From NCBI RefSeq assembly GCF_900111235.1, contig NZ_FOJI01000014.1, forward strand, positions 1 to 64,000: 64,000 nt of DNA. The letters are read 5' to 3'. This DNA comes from [Clostridium] fimetarium (GTDB taxonomy: Bacteria > Bacillota > Clostridia > Lachnospirales > Lachnospiraceae). The number at the start of each line of letters is the position of its first letter. Within the stretch, counting starts at the first letter, position 1. Of this stretch, positions 36,404 through 46,962 are shown one piece after another. The notes under the pieces were generated by a model. It did no database searches. It was given only the letters and a program-made list of their open reading frames with translations, and was not told the DNA's origin. A program made the position numbers and the translations under genes.

Positions 36404-36766
36404 CTAAACTTGATAATCCAGACCAGACATCATACATGAAGTTCTAAATACAATACTAAATAGGCTTTCAGCAAATTCACCATATTCTAGAATTATTTCA
36501 TCTGCAAAGGGCATTTCTGACTCAATAAACAAAGTTGTCTCTTCATCAAAATTATAGTCGATCCCATACAGAAATTTATCTGTTACCCTTGAATATAAAT
36601 CAACAATAGCATTGTAATCTTTAGTCTTAGACTGGCTAATTAACCAAAAACTTGTCTTCATCTGAAAACGATTATTAAATTCATTGTCTTCATATTCTAC
36701 TACCTTGCTTGGAACTCTTAGTACTCGCTGTTTTTCCTTTAAACCAACCTCTTCCAAATCTGTCAT
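36404..36766 (-). CDS. unknown protein, 120 residues
   Basis: Begins MTDLEEVGLKEKQRVLRVPS, ends RTSCMMSGLDYQV. Central part VDLYSRVTDKFLYGIDYNFD then acidic segments. Cytoplasmic; no recognised motif. It lies 19 bp downstream of the 278-residue gene and is followed by a terminator, so the two form one unit. Confidence 0.65.
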   Translation of the reverse strand: MTDLEEVGLKEKQRVLRVPSKVVEYEDNEFNNRFQMKTSFWLISQSKTKDYNAIVDLYSRVTDKFLYGIDYNFDEETTLFIESEMPFADEIILEYGEFAESLFSIVFRTSCMMSGLDYQV

Positions 36767-36785
36767 AATATTTTACCACCCTTCT

Positions 36786-37598
36786 TTAATTTGCATTATC
36801 AAATAGTTCATCTTCGCTAATCTCTGTATCTTCAAAGATTGGTTCTATCTCCTGAATCTTTGTATCCTTACTAAAAACTTTTACCATAGAATCAACGCTG
36901 CTCTTAGTTGCGCTGTGGAATGCTGTAAGTATCTCAATTTTTTGTTGATTAACAATCTGTTCCCCATCATTATATAGAATTGAATCCATCTCTAATACAC
37001 TGCATAGATACTTCAATTTATTGATATCTAAGCTTTGAGTAGCTCTCTCAAAATAATCTTTTGAATAACTGCTAAGAAAATCTAATTCATTCTTACAATC
37101 ATCAAGACCTATTAAATCCTCAGATTCACTACAAGATAATAAATTAATTTTTGAGCCGACTCCATCGATTAGAAAGTCATGATTTCTATTACTACTCTTA
37201 ACAATATCCACTCTGGTTTGCATTTCTAATAACTTTTCCTGACTTTCAAATAAGATAATATAATCAAAGTTTTCACCAAACATATTAAAAAGTAACTTTG
37301 AAATGCTTGCTCTCTGAACTCTAAATGTAGCAGCTGACTTAGCTTTACTATTGGGAAATTTTCTTTCATATGCCTCCACCAATGCCTTTGAACTTCTAAT
37401 ATCTCTATTGCCTACTATAAACTTTGTATTTACACTATTAGTCCAACTACATCTAGTTACAAACTCCTTAATTGATTTAAAGACATCTCTTCGTAATTGC
37501 AAGTACTTAATTGGTTTCCCATCTAAGTCATACTCGCTTTGCAAACCATACTCAACCTGACTAAGCTTATAGAAGAAACTCACGCTATTACTTGCCAT
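36786..37598 (-). CDS. unknown element backbone protein
   Basis: About 270 residues from ATG 37598, with AAAGGAGGTTG before it. Begins ASNSVSFFYKLSQVEYGLQS, has a basic central part (NVNTKFIVGNRDIRSSKALV, then AKSAATFRVQRASISKLLFN) and an acidic C-terminus (FEDTEISEDELFDNAN). No membrane helix. The first gene after a 1.2-kb repeat-rich gap, so it may be a replication, partition or transfer-accessory protein of the element; this is position-based inference. Confidence 0.6.
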   Translation of the reverse strand: MASNSVSFFYKLSQVEYGLQSEYDLDGKPIKYLQLRRDVFKSIKEFVTRCSWTNSVNTKFIVGNRDIRSSKALVEAYERKFPNSKAKSAATFRVQRASISKLLFNMFGENFDYIILFESQEKLLEMQTRVDIVKSSNRNHDFLIDGVGSKINLLSCSESEDLIGLDDCKNELDFLSSYSKDYFERATQSLDINKLKYLCSVLEMDSILYNDGEQIVNQQKIEILTAFHSATKSSVDSMVKVFSKDTKIQEIEPIFEDTEISEDELFDNAN

Positions 37599-37622
37599 AC
37601 AACAACCTCCTTTCTTAAACAC

Positions 37623-38815
37623 TTTTTTTTAGCTCTATTTTTTAGGAAACACGATTTAGAGCCATTTCATGGGCAAAAACGAAAAAATAAAACAGAAGAA
37701 AACTTTTTGTTTATTTTTCGTTATACTTAATTAAACAAATCTTTGCACACCCATATAAGACCTGCAAATCCAATTAAACACTTCTAACTATTTATTTATA
37801 TATCCGTAAATTATCTTTACAATTTATTTGACTGTATGCAAGACCAGTTACTTTTTATATCACATATAAAGTACAAACTCAATGGATACTCTGGAAGAAA
37901 GTCCTTTGGGATGAATTTAAAATCAGTAAACTTATATACCCCATTTGGATAAGAACTTATTTTATACTCTTATCTAAACTAGAACTACAGAATTATTTAA
38001 GCACCTCTTAGGCTTGAAACGATATGCTACTTCATAAATTATCTCATGATCCTATATCTACTTAATAGATAAATACCTACTGCAAGTAAATAGGAAGTCA
38101 AGGATTATATGTCATTTACAAGCAAAGTGCTATTTTATATATTACAACAAGTATTTAATAATGCTTAAGCATTATTATCGAAAAATATGGCTACAATCTG
38201 CTTCTAAATACTGGCTGCCTTCTATCTCTTTACAGAAATGCCATCAAGCATCCAATAGCAATTTGATGGGATACAAAACCAGCTTGATACTTTCCGAATA
38301 TAATTTGATTAAACCCAAAGGATACTTACAAGATTACAAAACACATTTACAATATACCAATATCTAGTTTAAAGATTACAAAACACACTTTATTAACTCA
38401 AATCACTATTTGATACAAACAAATATCCGTTTACTGCTTACCTAAAGCAACTTTGCACATAACCATATCCAGTAGATGGATATCAATTACTACTTACTCA
38501 ATCTCAAAATGTGTTTTAAATCATTTAATCGCTATTTGATAAATCCAAAAGTCTATTTTGTATATAACATGTCATTCTTAAAGAAAGTCAGTCGGTTATT
38601 TATAGCAATTACAACTATGAAACCTGCCCTGACCAAGTACCCCATTTTGAATCTGTGTTCTAAACTATAGCTTAAAATACCACCGTTAAGACTCACTTTA
38701 AACTTAACAAAGACTACAAGACTTGACTTACTATAATTTAACTCACAAAAATAAGGTGCTATGATATCTAATCACAACACCTCATTCAAATTGATATTTT
38801 TTTAATTAAACCCTA
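37623..38815. other. 1.2-kb non-coding region with iteron-like repeats and a palindrome
   Basis: No supportable gene. It contains a perfect 22-bp palindrome at 38156-38177 (centre GCTTAAGC), five ATTTGAT words at about 38260-38540 (two as CTATTTGATA and CGCTATTTGATAAA, one followed by CAAACAAA, a combination repeated at about 40120), two copies of AGATTACAAAACACA (38331, 38373), and two strand-biased TACCCCATTT motifs (37937, 38639). This is the kind of structure seen in replication, partition or transfer origins. A weak terminator (AGGTG…CACCT, 38752-38784) ends the next gene. Confidence 0.45.
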
Positions 38816-40036
38816 TTATTGATACTCAACTTTGAGAAAGCCTGCAGTAGATACTGCATCAAGTACAACCTTAGCCTGAGCATTTAACTTATCTGCACCA
38901 AAGATATAAGTCTGACCAAATTCCTGACAAGCTACACGAATCATTACTTTCTTAAAGCCTTCCAAATCATCTGTCAATATACTTTCGATAGTAAAAATTT
39001 TAGCAATCTTTTTATTATCATCAGTCTTTGCTGAAATAACACTCTTCTGCTTTCTATTAATGTAATTCCTTTCATAGCTAGCCTTTAACTTAAGATATTC
39101 TTTTCCGATTACTCTTTTAATACTTCTACCACCATCTGTATCAACAACAAGCTGACCTATCTCTACCTTATATTCACCTAACTTTTCAGGATATGCATAA
39201 TCTTCATAAAACTTACGCATCTCACGAGCTGTCTTCTTTTTAGTAATATTATACTGTATGTCTAATTTATTGATAGCCAACTTAAGAAGACCTATCTGAT
39301 CCTCGTAAACCTTATTATTGGGTAGACCAATAATATCACTATTTTTTACAATATTCTTTTTCATATAAATAGGTAAGAGTGAATTTTCATACCATTCTAA
39401 GAAATCTGAAATCTTATAATTTAGGGAGATTTCTTCATCAGTCAGGTCAGCATTTTTACCATCTACCCTACTACTTAATATCATACTAGCCGTCAGACTA
39501 TTAAAACAAATTCTTTTTATTATATCGTATATTGATTTTTCTCTTAAGTACTCAGACTCTAACGATATAGATAAAGCATTTTCTGCTTTAACCCTAACAC
39601 CTTCAATATACTTTTCTAATCCCTTTAAATACTCCTTACTGTTTAACCAATTATCAACATGTTCTACCAGTGAATTTTGATAGAACTCTCCGATGCTACT
39701 AACCTCAGTCAAACTATTTTTGCCTGCTAATAACTCTTTTGCTTCATCCTGTACTTTTACAAGTTCTTCATCAGAATCTGCTATACATAAAGCTAGTACA
39801 TGATTATTTCCCTTACCTTTTCTGGAAATGAAACGTGCATCCTCTACTTGGTCTTTAGTAAATGTATATCTCATTTTATTTACTTCCTGTCCACTTGAAG
39901 ATAACTTAGCACCAATAACTGTCTGCTCATAAGGGATTAATCTCCCCTGCTCTACAAAATTACAAACAGACTGAACTGACACTCCAATCTCCTTTGCGAA
40001 TTGTGCTGTTGATAATCTTAAAACTTCATTCTTCAT
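38816..40036 (-). CDS. unknown protein with N-terminal helix-turn-helix
   Basis: About 406 residues from ATG 40036, with GGTGGAG upstream. The N-terminus STAQFAKEIGVSVQSVCNFV looks like a MerR-type helix-turn-helix; the remainder is helical with no recognised domain (ISLNYKISDFLEWYENSL, AREMRKFYEDYAYPEKLGE). No membrane segment. Its place next to the iteron-like region suggests a DNA-binding protein acting there. The region upstream of its start has another TTTGATACAAACAAA copy. Confidence 0.6.
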   Translation of the reverse strand: MKNEVLRLSTAQFAKEIGVSVQSVCNFVEQGRLIPYEQTVIGAKLSSSGQEVNKMRYTFTKDQVEDARFISRKGKGNNHVLALCIADSDEELVKVQDEAKELLAGKNSLTEVSSIGEFYQNSLVEHVDNWLNSKEYLKGLEKYIEGVRVKAENALSISLESEYLREKSIYDIIKRICFNSLTASMILSSRVDGKNADLTDEEISLNYKISDFLEWYENSLLPIYMKKNIVKNSDIIGLPNNKVYEDQIGLLKLAINKLDIQYNITKKKTAREMRKFYEDYAYPEKLGEYKVEIGQLVVDTDGGRSIKRVIGKEYLKLKASYERNYINRKQKSVISAKTDDNKKIAKIFTIESILTDDLEGFKKVMIRVACQEFGQTYIFGADKLNAQAKVVLDAVSTAGFLKVEYQ

Positions 40037-40131
40037 ATAGCTCTCCACCTTTCAACTCGTTTTACTAATACAATTGGAATCTTCCAAAAATCCATTTTGC
40101 ATTTATCAAAACCAATTTGATACAAACAAAC

Positions 40132-40175
40132 ATAAATTTTGGTAGTCCCAAAACGTATTTGGAACTACCATCTAT
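40132..40175 (-). terminator. hairpin after the 40.2-kb gene
   Basis: A 12-bp stem with one mismatch (GGTAGTCCCAAA with TTTGGAACTACC, loop ACGTA) lies about 30 bp past the stop codon at 40204. The T-run is poor, so efficiency is uncertain. Confidence 0.55.
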
Positions 40176-40203
40176 AATCTATCTCAATATTAAACTCATT
40201 ATT

Positions 40204-41358
40204 TTATTCATCTGAAGCATCTTGTTCAACATAGACTTTGTAATTGGTCAAGTCCTCCAAACTTCTTACTGCATACTGATTGAAAAGCTCTTCTCCGGTT
40301 AATAACCCACTGGCATAAAAATCAGCTAAAGCAGAATATGAAACCCCATAATGATTTACAATATAACCTCTTTCATCAACCATAAAGCTTTGAATATTTA
40401 TACACATACTTCTGCATAAATCACTAAGGTTAAATCTAATTACTAAATAAGGATTACGTGCTACCATTTCCAAAGTCTTTCTTAGTAAACCTAGCTGAGT
40501 TATTTCGCCCCTGATATACTTTTCAAGTTCCCATCTCTGATTTAAATGGCTATTTTTAATATTAAATAGATACTTCCAATCGTCTTCATGAACTGATTCA
40601 GTTTCTAACCTAAAGCGTTCGCATGCTGCTTCTATCTCTGTTTCGCATCTCTTTCCTTTGTAAAGGCGCTCTTTGTAGCACATCGCCACTGTAAAAACAT
40701 CATGTTTATGATCTACACTTAAATGTGAGCTATAACCTCGGCAATATTTATTTAATAACTTCTGTCTTGTAGATGCTACTCTTAAATTTTCATATACCAT
40801 ATTATCATTAAAACCATCTATCCACTCTGTTATATCTTGTCTGGCATTCTTACTTATACCAGTAATGAAATATCCCCTTTTTAATAAACCATCTAATTCT
40901 GCTAGGCTAAAATATTTATTAATATTAAACTCTAAATCCCTACAAATTAAACCATTTTCACATACTTCAATTGTCTGTTTACCATCTTTTATGGTGAACA
41001 GCTCACTCTGGAAATACCCCATATTGGTATGAAAATCTTTTGACTTATATTCACTCTCATAATAGTCATCATTAAATGAGCCTAAATAAAACATCTTATT
41101 TTGTATTACCAACTCTGGAAAATACTTTTGACTAAAATGAGTATTATAAAAAGATGCCAGCTTCATAGCATCCTTACTAATTAACTCACATACAAATTCT
41201 TTGTTATTATACGCAAAGCACTCTCTACCATCTTTATTAACATACTTTTCACTAATCTGCATAATATCAATTACTTTCATATACTCTGCGAATAATCTTA
41301 AGGTCTTCATAACATCCTCTTTATTTTCTAATAATGATATACTAGGCACAAATTCCAT
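40204..41358 (-). CDS. unknown element protein, 384 residues
   Basis: Begins EFVPSISLLENKEDVMKTLR, contains YLGSFNDDYYESEYKS, LICRDLEFNINKYFSLAELD and HLSVDHKHDVFTVAMCYKER, ends LTNYKVYVEQDASDE. Soluble, no signal peptide. No catalytic motif recognised. GGAGGAG precedes the ATG. It lies in the backbone section of unknown genes between the repeat-rich region and the exported proteins. Confidence 0.6.
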   Translation of the reverse strand: MEFVPSISLLENKEDVMKTLRLFAEYMKVIDIMQISEKYVNKDGRECFAYNNKEFVCELISKDAMKLASFYNTHFSQKYFPELVIQNKMFYLGSFNDDYYESEYKSKDFHTNMGYFQSELFTIKDGKQTIEVCENGLICRDLEFNINKYFSLAELDGLLKRGYFITGISKNARQDITEWIDGFNDNMVYENLRVASTRQKLLNKYCRGYSSHLSVDHKHDVFTVAMCYKERLYKGKRCETEIEAACERFRLETESVHEDDWKYLFNIKNSHLNQRWELEKYIRGEITQLGLLRKTLEMVARNPYLVIRFNLSDLCRSMCINIQSFMVDERGYIVNHYGVSYSALADFYASGLLTGEELFNQYAVRSLEDLTNYKVYVEQDASDE

Positions 41359-41632
41359 AATTAACTCCTCCGTTTTCTATAGATATCAAATAAAATATCT
41401 GATTTAAAAGCACTGACTATATACAACTGCATATATCAAGGTATAAATACCTGTCTGACTTTTACTTTTAGTTTGATATTTACATTTCACAATTGAACTG
41501 ACAAAACGAAATTAAATATGATATGTATTTTTCATCACTTAATATTTCCTTCTTAAATCTAGTGATATGAAATGACTTAATTCTTATGTATACCTAATGT
41601 TCTTGAGCTTATTAATATTAACTTGCAAAATA
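41359..41632. other. intergenic region, possible operator
   Basis: Upstream region of the 40.2-kb gene. An AGGTATAAATACCT palindrome at about 41439-41452 could be an operator. No ORF with a ribosome binding site longer than a few codons. Confidence 0.35.
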
Positions 41633-41680
41633 AAAGAACCCTGCAAATCAGATTTTTATATCTGACTTGCAGGGTTCTTT
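41633..41680 (-). terminator. strong terminator after the 41.7-kb gene
   Basis: A 21-bp stem with one mismatch (arms 41633-41653 and 41660-41680) with A- and T-rich flanks, 15 bp past the stop codon at 41696. Confidence 0.88.
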
Positions 41681-41695
41681 ATCCAAGCTAATGTT

Positions 41696-42211
41696 TTAGA
41701 CTTCTGTTATTGCATTTGAACGCTGAACTGCATAGGTTAACTTGGTAGTGTATACTTTGGCGAAGTCCTTATACCAATCTTCCTTTTGAATCAGATTATT
41801 AGGATCAACAAGCTTTCCATCATTGAAGTCATCTTCATTCCACTTAGCAGTATCAATGTTGTAACTAATCCTACTATTTACTTCAAAATACAAATCCTTT
41901 TCATCTCTGTTCTGTATACCAGGCATATATGTCATTATACCATCATTAGCAGATAGTCTAATAGAATCCAATGCTGTCGCTACTGACATTCTTCTACCAT
42001 CTGTCTCAATAAAAGTCCTCGCATTTACTTCAGCAAGCTTATCGCAAATTTCTGTGTATCGTTTAACATCCTCTTGCATCTGCTTAAAGTTTTTTCTAGC
42101 CTTTTCGTCAGTGATAATTGGTGCACGACCTATAATTTCTATGTTCATACAGATACTGTTATAACGTTTTCCCAATAGTGCCTTTTCCTCTAACAAGTCC
42201 AATACTTTCAT
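41696..42211 (-). CDS. small helical protein, possibly DIP1984/septicolysin-like
   Basis: About 171 residues from ATG 42211 with AGGAGGT upstream. The N-terminal helix MKVLDLLEEKALLGKRYNSI and the segment ICDKLAEVNARTFIETDGRR resemble the DIP1984/septicolysin family of short helical proteins. The C-terminus (LDSIRLSANDGIMTYMPGIQ and so on) has no clear counterpart. Function unknown; the DIP1984 name has no reliable function either. It has its own terminator. Confidence 0.45.
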   Translation of the reverse strand: MKVLDLLEEKALLGKRYNSICMNIEIIGRAPIITDEKARKNFKQMQEDVKRYTEICDKLAEVNARTFIETDGRRMSVATALDSIRLSANDGIMTYMPGIQNRDEKDLYFEVNSRISYNIDTAKWNEDDFNDGKLVDPNNLIQKEDWYKDFAKVYTTKLTYAVQRSNAITEV

Positions 42212-42382
42212 ATAATTGTACCTCCTTTTTGTTTGTGTTCGTAATATAACTCTAGTCCAAAAACTATGCAAGATTTATTTAAAAGTATTTTAAGCAGTCC
42301 ATGTATTTGTCCCATATATAAGGAAACAAGCCGTACAAGGCTTTAAAGCAAGGGCGCAAAGACCACAATAACCCAAGGCAAG

Positions 42383-42415
42383 AAAAAAAGGTAAGTATTT
42401 AACTTACCCTTTTTC
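42383..42415. terminator. terminator after the 1,326-residue protein gene
   Basis: Stem GGTAAGT/ACTTACC (42390-42396, 42402-42408) flanked by A and T runs on both sides, so it may work in either direction. It lies 15 bp past the stop at 42430. Confidence 0.85.
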
Positions 42416-42429
42416 TTTAACTATATTAA

Positions 42430-45400
42430 TTACTTTTTCATATCTGCTGTTGTAGCATCGCTGATAACAAATGCACTGCCCACGATAAGCTGATCTTTAA
42501 TAATGATATTGTTACCTTCTAAGTTATACTTTTTATCACCAATGACAAATTCTTCTGGTAATGATAATGATATAAACCACTCTGATTTAAAACCATTTTC
42601 AAAATTATGCGTTGCTGAATATATATTCTGACTTGGTCCTGCTGTAATATCTATCTTATCATCTACCAATAAATCTCCACCTTGTACTACTGTCACATAC
42701 TTATTAAGGACTATAGTAATACTGTCTTCAGTGTACCATTTATTCTTTGAAGAATTATTACTATCTAAGGAATCTTCAAATGTATCTTTGACTTGTTGCT
42801 CAATACCAGAATTGTTAAACATCTGAGTAGCTTCAGCTTCAGATATTCCATAGGCACTTGCAATATCTGTAACAGCGTTATTCTTTGAAGCATCTGTTAA
42901 TACCCCATTTTTAAACTCTAACGCAATTGACGAAGACACTGTATCTTTAATAACCTTTGTTTCGTTAGCATACGTAAGTACATAGTACAGATTATTATTT
43001 CTAACAGTAACATTATCACTTTCATAGACCTTCATTGAAGGTGAAGTAATCAACTGACTTTTAAAAGCATCCACGTAAGCTTCATGCTCTTCTTGTGGTT
43101 TATAATTTATATTTTCAGCTGCAAATGACTCTTTCAGAGACTTTCCATTTACCTCTGTACTTGATAAATCTAGGCTATAAGAAATCAATGAAATTTCAAT
43201 ATTATCCTTTGCTGAAGCATGAATACTACCACCTGCATATACAATCTGTAATCCACCAAATTTATCACTTAATTTTTTAGCAGCTGTTCCTGTTGCTGTT
43301 GTCTCTGAATCAGCTTTTCCTGTTGCTGCTACACTATCACAGTTTAAAGAATAACCTCGAATACTTGATGGTGTCATGCTCCTTACTTTTTCTGACATTG
43401 CATAAACCACTGTTGGTGCTACTGAAGCAAGTATCCCAGTTGAACTAAATGTTGGGTAATACATTTTGTATGGGACTTCGCCATACATTGCAAGTGTCTT
43501 ATCACTTTGGGTTACAAATGAAAGTACATTGTCTGTCCACTTGCAGGTTGTAACACTAAATGCTACAGATTTATCATTACTGTTACTTGCTGTATCTAAA
43601 TCTAAAGAATCATATTTATTACATGAATGAGTAACCTTATATGTGTCGTATACTGAAACTGACTCAGTACTATTATCAGTAATTTTTCTAAGCATACTAC
43701 CTGAGAAAATATAACGATCAAATTTCTTTGCCAATAACGTAGCATCGACATTTTCTCCTGCTGATACTCCCGTCTGAATACCTTTGATACCAATCTTCAT
43801 ACCAAGAGTATTTTTCACATATTCTTGAACCCCATTATCAGTTGCTGTAACTCCACGATAGTTACTTAAGACTAAATTGTCATTCCATAAACCTCTGCTG
43901 ATACTATAAGCGTATGATGGAAAACTAGCAGAATCGAAATCTTTTGGACTCTGAGCCGATACCCCAAATAATCCTTGAGATGGACTATAATGTAATGCAT
44001 TAGTTCCTTTATAATCGGTTAAGTCTCCTTTATTATTATCTTTAACGGTTTCTGGATACTGAATTCCACTGATCAAATTAGTAAATGATGTAATACCACT
44101 TTTATTTGACTTTTCTCCAAGTAAGTTTGGATACACATAATTGATTTCATTACTAGCAAGGCTATCTGTGCTATCTGCTGTATTTATGATTGTCCTGTTC
44201 GCACAAACGACTAATACACTTAATCCTGTTAAATCATCACTACCTTCTTTTGTTGTACTTCCTACAGTTACTGAAGTATTGACACCAGTTCCAAGGTATT
44301 TGAAACCTTGAACATTTGCCCCAGTTTCTTTTTGGAATCTTGAAGCTAAGACACTTGCTCCTTCTTCATCGAAAATACTATCAGACAAACCACTTACCAT
44401 CTGACTTACTAAAGAATTTGCATCTTTCATATTATAATCACTTGTTCTATATATGATTGCATATGCCTGATTACTATCTGATACATTCCACTCTTTATTT
44501 GCTTCTACTAAGTAATCTGCAGTTTGTGTAGCTTTGACATCATTAACATTGACATTTAAGTCGCCATTATCATTTATTGACTGATCAATAGTCACCTGAG
44601 TCAAGTTACTACTTACATAAGTTTTCTTAACCATGTATGAGAGTGTCGCATAAATAGTTCCAGTTGCATCTGTATACACATCATTAGCCTTATTACCTTC
44701 TACACTACCAGACAATAAAGTAGATGCTTGGAGATTTGCTAATAAATTTGCACTGTCACTCGAATTAACCTGTGAATCTACATTTCCATTAGAATAGCTC
44801 GCTTTTTGACTTGCTTGTAAAGATGCATTTGTATAACTCAAACCAGAACTATTACTTGTAATTGCATCAGTATAAGCATTTACAACACTGTTCTTTGAAT
44901 CATCAGCATAAAATTTAATCTGATAACTACTTCCGAAAGCATTAGCACCATCAACAGTACTTGCTACAGTCTTTGCTTTTGCATTTGATAATACCTTTTG
45001 TAGACTGCCCTTTGCACTATATAAATCTCCTAATGATAAAGCATCCTCACCGATATTTAATGCTACAGTTGAATACCCCATTAGATAAAGACCATTATTA
45101 ATCTTTGAAATCGCACTGTCATTTAAATTACCAAAACCATTTAATCCATAGTTCATATCACTACTTGAACTAATACCTAATGCATTATTAGATTTTGTAC
45201 TACCTGCACTACCTACTAAAGAATTATTATAGGTGTTTCCTGCACTGTACAATGCCTTTTCTGCATAGGACACTTCATTTGAAGCTAAAGCATTATTGAC
45301 TACTGCCTTATATGAATCACTTCCTAAATCTGATAAGCTATTTGATTGTGAAGCATAAGCAGATGTCGTAATACCTAAGCTATTTTCAGTACTTGTAGAT

Positions 45401-46410
45401 ACATTTGCTTTCACATCATCTGTATACATCAATGTTCCATTCACAGATTGGCTATAAATATCTTTTGGTGACTTTAAATTGTAACTCAGAAAAACAGCCA
45501 TACCATTATATTCACTATTAACACTGTAGCTTGCACCAGAAGTTAAATTATAGCTTGCTGACCACGAAAGTAATTTCCCTTGTTTTTCTGCCGAATTTAA
45601 AGGATCATATACCCCGTATGCATCACCACGAACATCTGTTGCTAATAAATCTCCATAACTAAATAAATAACCCTGTCCACCATCTACTTGTAGACCGACT
45701 GAACATACCTCAATGCAAAGACCAACATTCTTCGCACGCTGAGAATAGTTATCTGTGCCATATCCCGATATCGACTTTAAATCAGTCAAATCATCTTTTG
45801 CTTCGTCAGATAAGGAGCCTTGACGAGCATCTACTGTAGCAATATAATTTGCTAAAATATCCTGAACATTTCCATTTTCATCTGTAGTAATTTGAGATGA
45901 AAGATTATCACTAAATGCTGTATATGATGGATTGTTTAACGAAAAACCTTGTGTTGGTAGATTTAACGATAAACCTAACTCTTCAAAATTATTTCCTTCA
46001 TTTTCTCCAAGTATTAAACCTGTTTCACCAAGTGTCTGAGCACTTTGTGATGTCGAAGATGTAAAGAAATAAGCACTCTCTGCTGCATCTGTTTTACTAC
46101 CTGAAACCTCATAAACTGCGATATCTCTAAAGCGATAAAAATTGTCATACCCCAAAGTATTATTATCAGTTAATGAGTCTGGATCTGGAACTACGCATGG
46201 GTAAATCCTATACACTGTAGGACTCTCAATCAATGTCACCCATGAACCTAGTGCAGCTTCTGTAGAACCTATTCCTGCTACTGATATTGAGCCATCTGTA
46301 ACAGATGTATCAACTGCTTTTACTGTCATGCTTCCAGTAAATATACTGGATGCAATCAATACTCCAGCTAAGGCACTTGATAATGCCCTCTTTAAATGTT
46401 TACTCTTCAT
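42430..46410 (-). CDS. large exported protein of unknown function
   Basis: 1,326 residues. A clear signal peptide (SKHLKRALSSALAGVLIASS, cut after VKA) is followed by an extracytoplasmic protein rich in Ser, Asn, Thr and Asp with no membrane anchor or LPXTG motif at the C-terminus. It holds few identifiable domains and one or two cysteine sites; sequence is beta-rich with repeated NxxSxS patterns. No ribosome binding site problem: GGAGGAG before the ATG. Large exported proteins next to conjugation genes on Gram-positive elements may be adhesins or VirB5/PrgC-like surface factors, which is inference. Confidence 0.7.
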   Translation of the reverse strand: MKSKHLKRALSSALAGVLIASSIFTGSMTVKAVDTSVTDGSISVAGIGSTEAALGSWVTLIESPTVYRIYPCVVPDPDSLTDNNTLGYDNFYRFRDIAVYEVSGSKTDAAESAYFFTSSTSQSAQTLGETGLILGENEGNNFEELGLSLNLPTQGFSLNNPSYTAFSDNLSSQITTDENGNVQDILANYIATVDARQGSLSDEAKDDLTDLKSISGYGTDNYSQRAKNVGLCIEVCSVGLQVDGGQGYLFSYGDLLATDVRGDAYGVYDPLNSAEKQGKLLSWSASYNLTSGASYSVNSEYNGMAVFLSYNLKSPKDIYSQSVNGTLMYTDDVKANVSTSTENSLGITTSAYASQSNSLSDLGSDSYKAVVNNALASNEVSYAEKALYSAGNTYNNSLVGSAGSTKSNNALGISSSSDMNYGLNGFGNLNDSAISKINNGLYLMGYSTVALNIGEDALSLGDLYSAKGSLQKVLSNAKAKTVASTVDGANAFGSSYQIKFYADDSKNSVVNAYTDAITSNSSGLSYTNASLQASQKASYSNGNVDSQVNSSDSANLLANLQASTLLSGSVEGNKANDVYTDATGTIYATLSYMVKKTYVSSNLTQVTIDQSINDNGDLNVNVNDVKATQTADYLVEANKEWNVSDSNQAYAIIYRTSDYNMKDANSLVSQMVSGLSDSIFDEEGASVLASRFQKETGANVQGFKYLGTGVNTSVTVGSTTKEGSDDLTGLSVLVVCANRTIINTADSTDSLASNEINYVYPNLLGEKSNKSGITSFTNLISGIQYPETVKDNNKGDLTDYKGTNALHYSPSQGLFGVSAQSPKDFDSASFPSYAYSISRGLWNDNLVLSNYRGVTATDNGVQEYVKNTLGMKIGIKGIQTGVSAGENVDATLLAKKFDRYIFSGSMLRKITDNSTESVSVYDTYKVTHSCNKYDSLDLDTASNSNDKSVAFSVTTCKWTDNVLSFVTQSDKTLAMYGEVPYKMYYPTFSSTGILASVAPTVVYAMSEKVRSMTPSSIRGYSLNCDSVAATGKADSETTATGTAAKKLSDKFGGLQIVYAGGSIHASAKDNIEISLISYSLDLSSTEVNGKSLKESFAAENINYKPQEEHEAYVDAFKSQLITSPSMKVYESDNVTVRNNNLYYVLTYANETKVIKDTVSSSIALEFKNGVLTDASKNNAVTDIASAYGISEAEATQMFNNSGIEQQVKDTFEDSLDSNNSSKNKWYTEDSITIVLNKYVTVVQGGDLLVDDKIDITAGPSQNIYSATHNFENGFKSEWFISLSLPEEFVIGDKKYNLEGNNIIIKDQLIVGSAFVISDATTADMKK

Positions 46411-46925
46411 AATTTCTCCTCCATTATCCTTTTTGCAAAGTTACATTAAATACTAGAACCAAATTCCTCCTATATTGATATTCAATGTTTATAAATCATC
46501 TTACAAATAAACTGGTGATTAACGATATCTTATAGTTGATTTTCTTAACCCTCTAAATACACTTTGAAATTTACCTTTTATATTAGAGTTATCTATAAGA
46601 CTTAATCAATAATAAATTACCTTTGAAAAATCAAGCTATATGAATAGAATAAGTGCACTGTTAACTTAATATTGGTGGGATAAATAGAACAATTTATCCT
46701 GTCTTTATATGAATCCTTATCTAATACTGAATCTACCCCAATAAAAAGCAGACACTCTATATAACATAGAATATCTGCTCTTTTATAACCTATATTTAAT
46801 TCTTAGATTTCACTGACCACTTGAGTATGCTATCGGCTAACATATCTGTTGTAAGTGAGTCTATTTCTGCTATCATAATAACTACTTTAATTATATCAGT
46901 GATTTAAAACTAAAAATGGGTATGA
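46411..46925. other. intergenic region with hairpin
   Basis: About 500 bp without a supportable gene. A GCAGA…TCTGC hairpin with inner CTAT/ATAG pairs lies at about 46744-46783 with flanking A and T runs. A 25-codon minus-strand frame (MIAEIDSLTTDMLADSILKW) at about 46802-46880 lacks a ribosome binding site. Motif copies at 46737 and 46945. Confidence 0.4.
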
Positions 46926-46955
46926 AAAAGCCTATGAAGTAAATACCCCATAGGC
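46926..46955 (-). terminator. terminator after the SH3 lipoprotein gene
   Basis: Stem GCCTATG/CATAGGC (46930-46936, 46949-46955) with CTTTTTC downstream on the minus strand. Its loop holds a TGGGGTA motif copy, and the stop codon of the lipoprotein gene is 7 bp away. Confidence 0.8.
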
Positions 46956-46962
46956 TTATGTA

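Noticed and set aside
38161-38670. Two 64-68-codon plus-strand frames in the 1.2-kb gap
   Set aside because: No ribosome binding sites; the first starts inside the 22-bp palindrome; composition fits AT-rich non-coding DNA.
46802-46880. 25-codon minus-strand frame
   Set aside because: No ribosome binding site and no neighbour that suggests a leader peptide.
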